From Leishmania martiniquensis (Eukaryota; Euglenozoa; Kinetoplastea; Trypanosomatida; Trypanosomatidae), in NCBI RefSeq assembly GCF_017916325.1, contig NC_090164.1:849501-913500 (forward strand): 64,000 nucleotides of DNA. Reading direction: 5' to 3'. The notes under the pieces are model-generated. The model was not told the origin of the DNA. It saw only the letters and a program-made list of their open reading frames with translations, and did no database searches. Position 1 is the stretch's first letter. The number at the start of each line of letters is the position of its first letter. A program made the translations under genes and the position numbers. Shown piece after piece: positions 28,970 to 38,457 of the stretch.

Positions 28970-31900
28970 CTAAGCGGTCAGCCCTGCACGCACCTTGAAG
29001 TCTTCCTTCATGGCCGCCTCCAGCTCCTTGCACAGATGGCGGTAGCGTTCGGCGGTGTGAGAGGCGCGCACGTAATCACTTTCCGGACGGAGCACGACAT
29101 GCGCGGCGGCTTGCACGGTGGGACTGAGTTGCGGCAGCATGCGCGCCCAGTGAAGAAAAAACTCCACCTCATTGATGTCATCGATGGGGCTCTCATAGTC
29201 ATCACCCTCGTCCACCTCCAGGCCAGCCTGCGCTACCCCTACATCGTCGTCCGTGCCATCCGAGGCGTCCTCGTAGGCCGCCACTGCGTCGTCGTCGCCG
29301 TCTACGCCTAGTACTGCCTCGTCGCTCATATCGCAATCTTCGATCTCGTCTTCGACACCACGCTTGATCTTCTCTAGGTTCGCTTCTGAAACTGTGCAGC
29401 GGGGGGCATAGGTGGCTTCGTTTGTAAAAATACAGAACTGGACAATGCGCGTCAGCGGATCCACATAGCGTGAGGCGAAGGCTGCCCGCTGCTGCTCCTG
29501 CGGTGTCGCGAGGTGCGGATCGGTGGCGAACGCAAGCAACGAGGAAAGACCAAGAATGGCCACCTTCCGCGTCAGAAGCGACAAGTTCTCCACCACCTCG
29601 CTGGCATCGCTCTTTTTCAACTTCTTTTGGCGACGGCCAGCGCCACCAGCGCCCGCCTCGGGGAGAGAGGCGGGCGCGACGGCAGCGCTGTCGTCGAGGC
29701 AACCGCGGAAGAAAATCAGGAGGCCATCAAAGAAGCTGGGGTAGGCGTTCACTTGCACAATGACATGAAAGGTGGATGCGGCGTTGTAGTAGAAGCAGTC
29801 CAGCAGCGCCGCGACAATCCAGATGCGCACGCGCACGTCACCGCCCTGAATTTCGGGCTGCAGCAGGGACTGAAGGAGCAGCCCCACAAACTGCGCCAGG
29901 TACGGATCGAACAGCCCTGGGTGCTCCGTGTTTGCCTTCGCCGTGTGAAGCATTGCTTCGATCAGCTGCGCCGGTGCCATCTGGCACTCCGCCACGCATA
30001 CCACACCCCCAATCAGCATCTTCTCGCACATCTTGTAGGTGGCGCTCATCAAAGCCGTGTCGTTGAGGAACTCGACAGGGGCGCGAGAGATAAAGTTGTC
30101 CAGCACTTCCTCAATAGAGTGAAAGAAATCCACGCCGATGCCGGAGTCTACGAGGGCGAAGACGAGAGGCAGCAGCTCCCAGCACTCCGGTGAGATCGTC
30201 TTGGAGAAGTACAGCACATGCAGCAAAATAGAAAGCGCCTTCTCCATCATGTCAAAGTTGTCTGGCTGTTGTAGTACATGCTTGACCAGGCGCAGCGCGT
30301 CAGCGCGCACGCTTGTGAAGGCCGCCTCGCTCTCTCCGCAGCTCGTGACAACGGTAAGAACGGCGTCCAGCAGCGCGTCTGCGCTAAAGGCGGCCTGCTC
30401 GTAGATGCTCACATCCAGTGATTCGTCGCCGAGGGCGCCACCCTCGTTCGTCTCCTGCTGCCCCATGTCGTGCATGATGGCCAAAAAATGTTGGACGAGG
30501 GTGTGGGCCAGCTTCCCCATGACCGGCGTCAGCTCTGGTGCAAAGTGTGTAGTGAGGTGCAGGATCACTAGCGGTACAAAAGTTGTCTGCACCTTGCTGA
30601 GAAACGCGAGACATTCCTCCACGAGCGGGACGAGGATCGGCTTCAGGTACTGCCGCGCCCGCTTCATTTCCAGCAACGTGCACATGGCGTCAATGCCGGC
30701 CAGCCGCACTCGCATGTCCGCATCCCGAATCAGGCTGCACATCATCTGCATGAAGGAAGCGAAGTCTGCCTCCGACGGCATGGGCGCCTTACTGTAACGT
30801 TGACAAACTACGATGGCCTTGCAACGAACTCCGACCGACGGAATCGATGGCTGCAGGCACGGGGTGACGTAGCGCATGAGCACCTGTGCCATCTGCCCCT
30901 CCCATATCGCCGGCACCTCCTTCAGAAACTTGCGAAGGATGGAGAGCAGGTGCAGGAAGCCAAAGAGGCGCGCGCTGCCGGTCATCGACGTCATGTCGGC
31001 CGACTCGAAGCCGTCTGTAAGAGTCCCGATAAGCGCCTGCAACAGCGGCGCGGGATCATGGAACTTCTTCTTGCTACCGAGAAGCGCCAAAATTGTGTTT
31101 GAAGCGGCCTGGCGGGTCGACAGCTCCGCGTTTCCAAAGCCCTCCTCCATCATATACTTGACGTAGTCGGCCAGGTCGCCTTCATCGGCAAAGGCAGCCT
31201 CGTCCTCCTCATTGAAGCACACGTACGGGAAGAGCAGGTGCTCGACCAACTCCATCGCGTGCGGGCGTAGGTGCTGCGTGTAGAGGGTCTCATCCAAGGT
31301 GCACAGCTTCACGTAGCGAAGGGCGAACATCTCTGACTTTTGGTGGGTGTGCCGGTCCGTCGACGACACACAGAGTTGCAGCCACTGCTGCCACGTGGAG
31401 AGGAAGGCGGCGCTGTGTGCCTCCAAGAAGTGCTTCGCCACCGGCGCCGGCTTTTTGCGTCGGGTGGCGTCGTTGATAGTCGCGTAGGAGACCATAGCAA
31501 TGCGCTTGAGGCACTTTACGTACTCGGCGTAGACCTTGCCCCCTGCCCTTCGCGCGGCCTCGTAGTGCTGCTGAGGGAATGCCAGCATGAGCTGAAAGAG
31601 GCCGTCCAACGCATCCCCGCCCATTTCCTTTGAGCTTGTGAGCTGCAGTCCGGTCTCCACCATGCACTCGCTAACCTTGAGGACAACGCGATGCACACGC
31701 ATGTCATGGTAGCCAAGGTAGTCCGGCAGCTTACGCACCAACACCGCGCACACTTGCAGCTTCCGCGGCATAGGCACGAGGCCTGGTGTCTTGAAGCGCT
31801 TTGTGCACGTGTAGAGCAGTTCCAGAGAGCCGAGCGTCTCCTCCACCCCGACGGGGGTCAAGTCACGGTCGACCAGAGGCATGAGCTCTCCGATGTAGTC

Positions 31901-32263
31901 CCACTCAAAGCCACTGATAACGTTCATTATGCAAGCACGCAGAACACGCCGATGCCCTTCCGGCACGCGGAGCATGCCAGAAAATAGAAGCGACTCCATC
32001 TCCTCCAAAAATCCAGGCGTACCTGTGACGACGTCGTCTTCGATGAGGTGGAGCATCGCGTTCTTGGCGAAGAGCAGCGCGGAAAGGCTCTGCTCCACCG
32101 GTAACGAGGGCTCAATACCGGCGCGCAGCAGCGTGAGGAGGCAGGCGGGCCCCGTCTCTGGGGACCCCACGGCTGCCTCTAACTCGGTTGTCGCGCGCGT
32201 TCGTTCATCTTTGCTGCCATGGTAGGCGAGCTGCAGCAGCTGGAGGACGTCTGTGGAGGCCAT
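28970..32263 (-). CDS. Importin-beta family karyopherin, importin-7/8 (Nmd5/Sxm1) type
   Basis: This 1097-residue protein begins at ATG 32263. The N-terminus (MASTDVLQLLQLAYHGSKDE, about 1-90) has the layout of an importin-beta N-terminal Ran-binding domain, with the family's Leu-rich helix and the segment where importins have EQ.LSALLFAKN (residues about 55-68). The rest is helical HEAT-type repeat sequence throughout. Residues about 690-780, with ISPECWELLPLVFALVDSGI, FFHSIEEVLDNFISRAPVEF and the following MCEKMLIG, parallel the conserved region of importin-7/8 (MWxLLPLVFE..., then a Tyr/Met-Cys-Lys segment). A C-terminal acidic stretch (about 970-1035) followed by a short helical tail is also like that subfamily. 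Family knowledge gives Ran-GTP-dependent nuclear import; the cargo is unknown. A pyrimidine tract at about 32365-32390 with AG at 32341-32342 may be its splice acceptor. Confidence 0.85.
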   Translation of the reverse strand: MASTDVLQLLQLAYHGSKDERTRATTELEAAVGSPETGPACLLTLLRAGIEPSLPVEQSLSALLFAKNAMLHLIEDDVVTGTPGFLEEMESLLFSGMLRVPEGHRRVLRACIMNVISGFEWDYIGELMPLVDRDLTPVGVEETLGSLELLYTCTKRFKTPGLVPMPRKLQVCAVLVRKLPDYLGYHDMRVHRVVLKVSECMVETGLQLTSSKEMGGDALDGLFQLMLAFPQQHYEAARRAGGKVYAEYVKCLKRIAMVSYATINDATRRKKPAPVAKHFLEAHSAAFLSTWQQWLQLCVSSTDRHTHQKSEMFALRYVKLCTLDETLYTQHLRPHAMELVEHLLFPYVCFNEEDEAAFADEGDLADYVKYMMEEGFGNAELSTRQAASNTILALLGSKKKFHDPAPLLQALIGTLTDGFESADMTSMTGSARLFGFLHLLSILRKFLKEVPAIWEGQMAQVLMRYVTPCLQPSIPSVGVRCKAIVVCQRYSKAPMPSEADFASFMQMMCSLIRDADMRVRLAGIDAMCTLLEMKRARQYLKPILVPLVEECLAFLSKVQTTFVPLVILHLTTHFAPELTPVMGKLAHTLVQHFLAIMHDMGQQETNEGGALGDESLDVSIYEQAAFSADALLDAVLTVVTSCGESEAAFTSVRADALRLVKHVLQQPDNFDMMEKALSILLHVLYFSKTISPECWELLPLVFALVDSGIGVDFFHSIEEVLDNFISRAPVEFLNDTALMSATYKMCEKMLIGGVVCVAECQMAPAQLIEAMLHTAKANTEHPGLFDPYLAQFVGLLLQSLLQPEIQGGDVRVRIWIVAALLDCFYYNAASTFHVIVQVNAYPSFFDGLLIFFRGCLDDSAAVAPASLPEAGAGGAGRRQKKLKKSDASEVVENLSLLTRKVAILGLSSLLAFATDPHLATPQEQQRAAFASRYVDPLTRIVQFCIFTNEATYAPRCTVSEANLEKIKRGVEDEIEDCDMSDEAVLGVDGDDDAVAAYEDASDGTDDDVGVAQAGLEVDEGDDYESPIDDINEVEFFLHWARMLPQLSPTVQAAAHVVLRPESDYVRASHTAERYRHLCKELEAAMKEDFKVRAGLTA

Positions 32264-32860
32264 GCCAGCTTAAACTTCCGTTGCCTTGCAATTTTGTATG
32301 GTTGCTCTCGGCGCAACTGCTAAAAGGCGCTCGGATGCGACTGAGGAAGCAGATATAAGCAGAGAGAGAGAAGGGGAAGGGATAGCGACGGCGAAGGGGA
32401 TTAGCGTGTTGGACGATTTTGTATCTGAGGTTCATTCACAGCCCGAGGGAGTGCCGCCTCAGTTTGCAGAGGCAGCAGAGCTATGAGATAGGAGGAAGAG
32501 AAAAAAACGGAGAGCGACTGATTGTACCCTCCCAACCACCGAGGTGCGGAGGCGCAGAGAGAGAGAGCGAAGGGAAGTGAGTCGGTGGAAGAATCACCGG
32601 CTGGGCTCAGGTCCGCGAAAGCAAAAAAAGGGATGTGCCTCCTGCTGCGGCACTCGCTTATTGTAGCGGCTATTCCACATCGATCAGCGGAAGAGGTGTA
32701 CATCGAAACCGAACGGACGTTTTTTTCTCTCAAGGGCGCGCTCAAGAGATGCTTCACGACGAAGGGCGCGTGGTACACAGGGGAGGAGGGGGAGGGAGGG
32801 AGGGGCAGTCGTCTCGGGTGCCATCCGTTCATGCCAAGGCCGTCATTACTTTCCTCAGTA
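32264..32860. other. Intergenic: 3' UTR of the 442-residue protein gene and 5' UTR of importin gene
   Basis: No gene seen. The + strand is purine-rich at 32343-32400, 32490-32510 and 32560-32580. Candidate trans-splice signals for importin are within 32341-32390. Confidence 0.7.
32341..32390 (-). promoter_or_regulatory. Candidate spliced-leader acceptor of importin gene
   Basis: On the minus strand CCCTTCTCTCTCTCTGC and CTGCTTCCTC are followed by AG at 32341-32342, about 77 nt upstream of the ATG. Inferred from tract and first AG. Confidence 0.4.
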
Positions 32861-34189
32861 TCACAGGGACACTTGAAAGGCAACGGCGGCATTGTACGTG
32901 ATGGGGCGGTGCTCTGCGTTGAACGGCGTCGTTTCCTCTGGCCGGAGCGGGTCGAAGAGGGCAGAGCTCGCGGTGCTCCTGATGACGGTGTCACGAGCCG
33001 CTGCCCTTGCACTGTTGCCATGCCGCAGCCCCGCATCGCTTTTCAGGTGCCCTTGGCGGTGCTTGGAGGGTGCGACACTCGACCGGCGACTTGTCACGCC
33101 AGCGCGAAGGAATGGTGATGACCGAGATACTGCGTTGGTCGATGCGGACGAGATGGCGGACGCTTCGCCGCCAACCGTGTCTGCCTCGGCACCTTCGGCG
33201 CCACTGAACGACGGTAGAAAGCATGAGGTATTCCCCTCGGCATCGATCGTTGGCGCTCGCCCTTTGCGATGGGAAGGCGGCAGATACTGAGACTGCACAG
33301 TGCGCCTCTGCCGCAGCAGCTTCTCCACACCTGCGGGCCTTTTCTGTTCGCCTTCACTGCCTAACAGAGCACCGCGGCGTCTCTGTCGCGACTCGCCCGT
33401 GACGCTCTCAAAGCACACATTGACAATGTGCAGTGCAACAACTCCTCTACGGCGCTGAATGCGAAGCAACAAACACGTGGGATAGCTGCCACTGGACGCG
33501 GATGCGGTGGCGGGCCTATCAACCCGACTTCGGCAACGATGCACGGCTGACAGAGCAGAGGCTGCCGCGGCATCGACGTCCAACGCGACGAAGGGAACCA
33601 TCACATCGACAGGCGCCCCCGCCTGCCTGTCGCTCCCTCGTCCCTCCTCGTCTGTAAGGCCCACCACACCTCCTTCACCGGCGCCGATGGACACCGCAGA
33701 CACGGCGAGCGTTTGCTGCACACATCTCTCGACGGCATCTACAAAAGCGGCATCATTACTCGCGCCTGCTTGGGACGCGACATCGTTGAGCTGAGCAAGG
33801 AGCGCCTCCACAGCGTCCGATCCTCCTAGCGCCCCCACCGCTTCCGCAACAGCCATCTCCCTCAGTGACTGCGCAGGCTCGGACGATCCGGCAGGCGCCG
33901 AAACGCGGAGCAGTTGGCGGAGAAGAGGGTGTGTCGTAGCGGCGCCGGCCGACGGAGATCGTGGCGACTCTGTTGATGCCGTGCCGTGGATGCCAGCCGT
34001 AGGGGAGGAGGGAGGTCTCACTAGCGCGGGACGGAGAGAGGAAGCAGTCATGACCGATAGTCGCGGAAGCAGAGAGGAGCGGCGCGCAGTCGTACTCTCG
34101 TTCGGAAACGCCAACGGTGGCGCAGGCGCTGCGCCCAGCGTCGTCTTCGCTGTTGACTCTACTGTCATCACTGGTGGCAGTTGAGCCAT
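32861..34189 (-). CDS. Hypothetical protein, partly low complexity
   Basis: I do not recognise this 442-residue protein. It opens at ATG 34189. A strong pyrimidine tract (about 34196-34226 on the minus strand) abuts this ATG without an intervening AG. The first AG lies between this ATG and a second in-frame ATG at 34168, so the true start may be 34168 (435 residues). Residues 1-100 are Ser/Thr/Pro-rich. Residues about 105-165 (SLREMAVAEAVGALGG, VEALLAQLNDVASQAG) are helical. Residues about 195-270 mix strands and helices, including LLLRIQRRRGVVALHIVNVC. The C-terminal third is basic and Ser-rich. No motif for an enzyme, membrane span or signal peptide is seen. The long frame on the same strand as all neighbours supports a gene. 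Confidence 0.72.
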   Translation of the reverse strand: MAQLPPVMTVESTAKTTLGAAPAPPLAFPNESTTARRSSLLPRLSVMTASSLRPALVRPPSSPTAGIHGTASTESPRSPSAGAATTHPLLRQLLRVSAPAGSSEPAQSLREMAVAEAVGALGGSDAVEALLAQLNDVASQAGASNDAAFVDAVERCVQQTLAVSAVSIGAGEGGVVGLTDEEGRGSDRQAGAPVDVMVPFVALDVDAAAASALSAVHRCRSRVDRPATASASSGSYPTCLLLRIQRRRGVVALHIVNVCFESVTGESRQRRRGALLGSEGEQKRPAGVEKLLRQRRTVQSQYLPPSHRKGRAPTIDAEGNTSCFLPSFSGAEGAEADTVGGEASAISSASTNAVSRSSPFLRAGVTSRRSSVAPSKHRQGHLKSDAGLRHGNSARAAARDTVIRSTASSALFDPLRPEETTPFNAEHRPITYNAAVAFQVSL

Positions 34190-35028
34190 TTCGACGCAGA
34201 GAGGGGGGAAGAAGAGGGGCGGAAATGGATGGCGACCGCCTCAGCTGCACTGCTGAGGCGGTGTGGGGGATTGAGTACGCCTGCAGGGAAAGCCAAGGGA
34301 CAGAGATGGAGAGGTGAGAAGAGGGGGGCGAGTATCTGCAAAGGAGCGGAGGGCAACGAATAGAAAGCGGGAATAAGGCCTCAGTCGCTTCGCAAAATAC
34401 GGACGACTTTCCTTCCCCATACGGCAGGCATACTGCATCCACACGCGGCAGACGTCGCATGGCGCGCGTACAATCAAGAGCCAAGCAGGACAGCTCCTCC
34501 ACCGGATGGAGCGAAGGAGGGAAGAGGGAAGGGGGCGACGGCGGCGAGGAGAGAAAACGTCGAGCGCCGACCAGGGCGCCGCGCGCTCGCGCATGGGTTC
34601 GTGAGTGGGCCAGTATCTGTGAAGAGAAAGAGGGCGCGCACGCAAGATGGTGTTGACAGAAGTACACAGATGCCCTGTGCCATGGGCAGAGCGTTGGGGC
34701 AGTGCGGCTTTTACCGCCTTTTCGGCCATCCAAGGATATGACGGTTCACACGCTCAAGCCACATGCAATGTCTCACCATCCGTCTCTCCCCCTGTCGCTC
34801 CGTCTGGCCGGCGACACCCAACCAGGCGCGCCAGTGCCGCTGCACACGGAGAAGAAAGAGGGGCGAGGCGCCCCGTTCTCATGACCTTGTGAGAGGTGCA
34901 AGCGAAAACCACATTAGAGGAAGCCGATTGCGGCACGACATGTGACGTTGCCGGCGCGTGCCCGCACGCAAAGCAGGGAGAGGAAAGGGGATTATGGGGG
35001 ACGGCGGGGGGGCAGCTCCAGAGGAAAA
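34190..35028. other. Intergenic: 3' UTR of SDR gene and 5' UTR of the 442-residue protein gene
   Basis: No gene seen. Purine-rich + strand blocks occur at 34196-34226, 34460-34560 and 34970-35050; the remainder shows nothing recognisable. A minus-strand frame at 33756-34733 is a shadow that overlaps the real gene in another frame. Confidence 0.65.
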
Positions 35029-36384
35029 TCACAGGAGGGGGAAGAGACGGGCGTCAATCAACTCCTTCGCCGCAAAGTAGTCGATCGTTGCCGCCCACAT
35101 CCACTCCTGCTTCGCGGTCGATAGCGATACAGCCGGACCCGGTATGCCGGGAAACAACGTCGAGTTCTTGAAGCCAGTACGCTGACGCGGGTCCTGCAGT
35201 ATGTTGCCGTAATATATTGTCTGGTCCTGACCCATTCGAAAAAAGTGCCCGTTGGTGCGCTCGTGGCGCCGGGAGAGGGCCAGGTCCACCACGTACAGGG
35301 AGGCAATCACCGGCGTCATCCGAAATAGCGCTGCCACCTCACCATCGAGGAGCCACTGCAGCGGGAGTTGACTGTTTGGTATGATACGACTGCGAATCGG
35401 CCCCGGGTGCACGACGTTCACCGTGCAGGTCGCCGCCAAGATCCGCTGCCGTTCAACGAAGCGAGCCAGTGAGAAGGCGAAAAGCAGCGCCGACATCTTC
35501 GCGTTTCCGTACCCGTTGAAGCGGCTGAAATGGAGAGCCAGCTCCTGCTCGCTGTCCCACTCGTGGAACGTGGACGCCGCCGTTGGGTTGGCCGTCGCCG
35601 CTGCCGCCGAGGTCAGCACGACGATGCGCCACGGCGGCAGCGATGCCACCGCCATCGACTGCGAGCGAGAGCTCTGCAAGCGGCTTTGTAGCAGCCGGAG
35701 CATCAGCAGACTGTGCCCGACGTGATGCGTGGCGAACTGCTCTTCAAGACGCTGCTGTGACAATCTTGGCGGGGTGCACATTGAGCCGGCGTTGCAGATG
35801 ATGATGCGAAGCGCTGGGTCGGCCGCGACGGCATTGCTGAAGTCATACACAGCTGCCGTGTCACTCATGTCGCACGTATGCACGACCAAACGCCCCACTC
35901 GCCCACTCCATTCTTTGTGCAGCATCACTTGACGGTCGACAGCGCTCGCAAGGAGGTAGCGAGCTCGCTCGGCCTGCCGCCCGTTGCGCGCCACGCCGTG
36001 AACGTTGACGCCGCTGAGGAGCAGATTCAGCGCTGTATAAAAGCCAATGCCGCCGTGCGAGACGCCAGTGACAATTGCGGACGGACCGGCACCCGCCTCG
36101 TTGAGGCCACTCCACAGCCGACGGTCAATGAAGGGGTGGTTCAGCTGAAGAAAGATGGTCTTCTCGTTGGCTGAGCTGTGGTATGGTGATGAGGCAGCCA
36201 GTTGCATAACCAAGTCCCCGCGCCTCAGTGACGGCGCCTGATGCCGCTTTTCCAGCCACACCCGCCCGGTGTGGGTGTACATGACATAATAGTCAGCCAC
36301 CGTCATGAAGGCGCAGCGGAGGAGAAAGCGAAAAAATTCCCACACCCACACCGCACGGCAAATCATGTCGAGCACCGCACACAT
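35029..36384 (-). CDS. Short-chain dehydrogenase/reductase, N-terminally membrane-anchored
   Basis: This 451-residue protein begins at ATG 36384 (an alternative ATG is at 36366; the frame further upstream opens only with GTG). A hydrophobic/aromatic stretch at about residues 11-35 (AVWVWEFFRFLLRCAFMTVA) suggests a membrane anchor. The Rossmann nucleotide-binding motif TGVSHGGIG is at about 106-114, NAG at about 198-200, the catalytic Ser in VVLTSAAA at about 259, and the YGNAK active-site Tyr292/Lys296. PGPIRS after the catalytic region matches the SDR PG motif. All classical catalytic residues are present, so it should be an active NAD(P)-dependent oxidoreductase. The arrangement resembles the retinol-dehydrogenase/WW-domain oxidoreductase-like SDR group, but the substrate is unknown. 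A splice-acceptor AG at 36415-36416 follows CGTCCTCCTCTTG on the minus strand. Confidence 0.88.
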   Translation of the reverse strand: MCAVLDMICRAVWVWEFFRFLLRCAFMTVADYYVMYTHTGRVWLEKRHQAPSLRRGDLVMQLAASSPYHSSANEKTIFLQLNHPFIDRRLWSGLNEAGAGPSAIVTGVSHGGIGFYTALNLLLSGVNVHGVARNGRQAERARYLLASAVDRQVMLHKEWSGRVGRLVVHTCDMSDTAAVYDFSNAVAADPALRIIICNAGSMCTPPRLSQQRLEEQFATHHVGHSLLMLRLLQSRLQSSRSQSMAVASLPPWRIVVLTSAAAATANPTAASTFHEWDSEQELALHFSRFNGYGNAKMSALLFAFSLARFVERQRILAATCTVNVVHPGPIRSRIIPNSQLPLQWLLDGEVAALFRMTPVIASLYVVDLALSRRHERTNGHFFRMGQDQTIYYGNILQDPRQRTGFKNSTLFPGIPGPAVSLSTAKQEWMWAATIDYFAAKELIDARLFPLL

Positions 36385-36991
36385 CTCTTGCTCTCTCTCT
36401 GTGTATGTGTGTGTCTCAAGAGGAGGACGAGGTCGGTACACGTCTGTGTAGGTGTGATGGCGGGCGAGGAGGAAGGAGACGGGGGGTCAGGCCGTCGTCT
36501 GTGCGGAGCGCAAAGAGGAGAAGGGGTGCTGCAGAGCACATAGGAGAGGCGAAACAGAAAAGGAATCGCCAAAGAAAGGGCAGCAAAGGTGCACCGGCAC
36601 GCACGAAAGAGCCCAAGAGGTAAGCGACAGCGAAAGGCGGCTGAGTCTCTGAAACTGTGGCGGGAAGTGAGGGTGGGGGAGAAGGGGAGGAAGAGATGCA
36701 GCAGAGCCACTTGAGAGGAAGAGGACGAGGGGAGGGGGCGGGCAGGGAAAGAGGGCTCGAGGCGCTGAGAAGGCTCCTCAATATACACAGCCGCGCAAGC
36801 TCGAGAAATTTCCTACAGAGCCTGAGAGCACAACAGCAACCGCCTTCAATCGTCTCGCGAAACGTAGGAGGTGCGTGTGTGTGTGCGTGCGTGGGCGTTC
36901 GCAATGGGAAGGGGGATGGCACGATCTGAAAAGGAGGCATAATAGAGCAGGACCACGTAAAACAATGCAGTGAGGGGGAGAGCGAGACGCG

Positions 36992-37034
36992 TGTGTGCTC
37001 GTGTATATATGCATATACGGAACACGAGCACACA
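36992..37034. repeat. 13-bp inverted repeat with TA-rich palindromic loop
   Basis: TGTGTGCTCGTGT (36992-37004) pairs perfectly with ACACGAGCACACA (37022-37034). The 17-nt loop contains the palindrome TATATGCATATA (37006-37017). Confidence 0.93.
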
Positions 37035-37046
37035 TACATGGGCGTC

Positions 37047-37065
37047 TGTGTGTGTGTGTGTGTGT
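37047..37065. repeat. (TG)n microsatellite
   Basis: A simple TG run just after the 13-bp hairpin; UTR-type repeat. Confidence 0.9.
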
Positions 37066-38457
37066 TTGCGTCGACTCTGTGGGGGAGTAGGCGTGTGCCC
37101 CTCGCCAGCGTGGAGAGGGGAGGGGGAGAGGAGACAGAGAAGCAGAAGCAGGCTGGGGTTCTCTGTCGAGGCGTTCTGCACGGCCATGACGACGAAAGTC
37201 ACAGCAGTTCCCTCTATCCGCGGCCGATTGAGCAGCGAAGCAGACGATCACCTACGATTGCAGGCGCCAAGATATCTGTACCAAAGGTAAGCAGAAGGGG
37301 TTTCGTGACTTCGAACGAGAATGGAGGAGGGGGAGGAGAGCCGCAGACATGGTTGCAGAGGTGAGGTAAGCCAAAGCCCAGGAGAGGAAGAAACAAAGAC
37401 GCCACGGCACATCCTACACAGGAAACTGAAGAGACTCCCGCGCAGGCCCGCACACACACAAAAGACTTGAGCCACCGAGGGTGGAGGGGGAGGGGGAGCG
37501 GTGAGCCTGAAGGGAGTGGCAAAGAGGATTGAACTTATAGAAGAGATGACGATAAGTGGGAGCATACGAGCATGAAGAAGATGTCCCCTGCTAGTAGGAG
37601 CCAGTGACAATGGCCGCGCTGAGGATTGGGAGGGAGGGGATGGGGAGGAGAGCTAGCGAGAGAGCAACGACCGCTGTGTAAAGGCCGCGTGGAATGGAGG
37701 AGCAGAAGGCGGGGCATTGTACTCTACCCAATGTATTCGGCAGCTGCTTAGAATGGATACGAGCCGGGAGAAGAGGTTGAGAAAAGACGGGGTCTGGCGC
37801 ACCGGAGAGGGAAAACAAAGACGGCATGGAAGACGGCACCGTAAGGAAAAGTGAGGGGCATGCGAGCAGCAGCATGTTGGCGCGCCGGTGTTGCCTCCCC
37901 CCCTCCCCTTCTTATCCTCTTCACGTCGGGGCAGAGCATACAGACGCCAAAGCATAAAGGAAAAAGAGGGGGATCGGCAACGAGAAGAGGAGCGCCGTGC
38001 GCACGAGGCTGCAGCTTCGCGCTGGACGGTTCCGACAGGAGAGTAGGGAGACAAATCTCTTAGAGCGTCAGGCGCATCGACGCCTATCGTCACCTGCCTT
38101 GTTTTTTCTTTCGTGTATGTGCCCGCCTGAGTGCGCAAACGGCTTCGTGTCTCTGTCTCTCTTCTTCGTTTAATCGGCATGTATGTGTATGTGTCACATC
38201 GCATTACTTCCAGAGAGGTATGTGCGCCACCGGCACGGGCTCTGCCACGCCTGCACGCAGACAGCCCTCCTGGTTTTTCGTTGTGCGCCTCTCGGGTCCT
38301 TTTCGTTGGCCTGGAAAGTGGCTTGTAGACTTAGCAGACGTACACGCGCTGGCCAGCACCCGCGTGTGCGCGCGTCCTTCACGGAGCCGCGAGCGTGCGT
38401 TTTAGCTCCGCACTTGCTGATTAATCTTCTGTACCCCCTTACTCCTGCCCATATGGA

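Larger units (their letters stand above)
36385..38457. other. Intergenic: 3' UTR of helicase gene and 5' UTR of SDR gene
   Basis: No credible gene. It contains a 13-bp hairpin (36992-37034), a TG microsatellite (37047-37065) and purine-rich + strand stretches (36460-36760, 37100-37140, 37320-37400, 37620-37700). Confidence 0.68.

Noticed and set aside
33756..34733. 325-codon minus-strand frame
   Set aside because: It overlaps the start of the 442-residue gene in another frame and is composed of leader-like Ser/Pro/Leu/Arg sequence.
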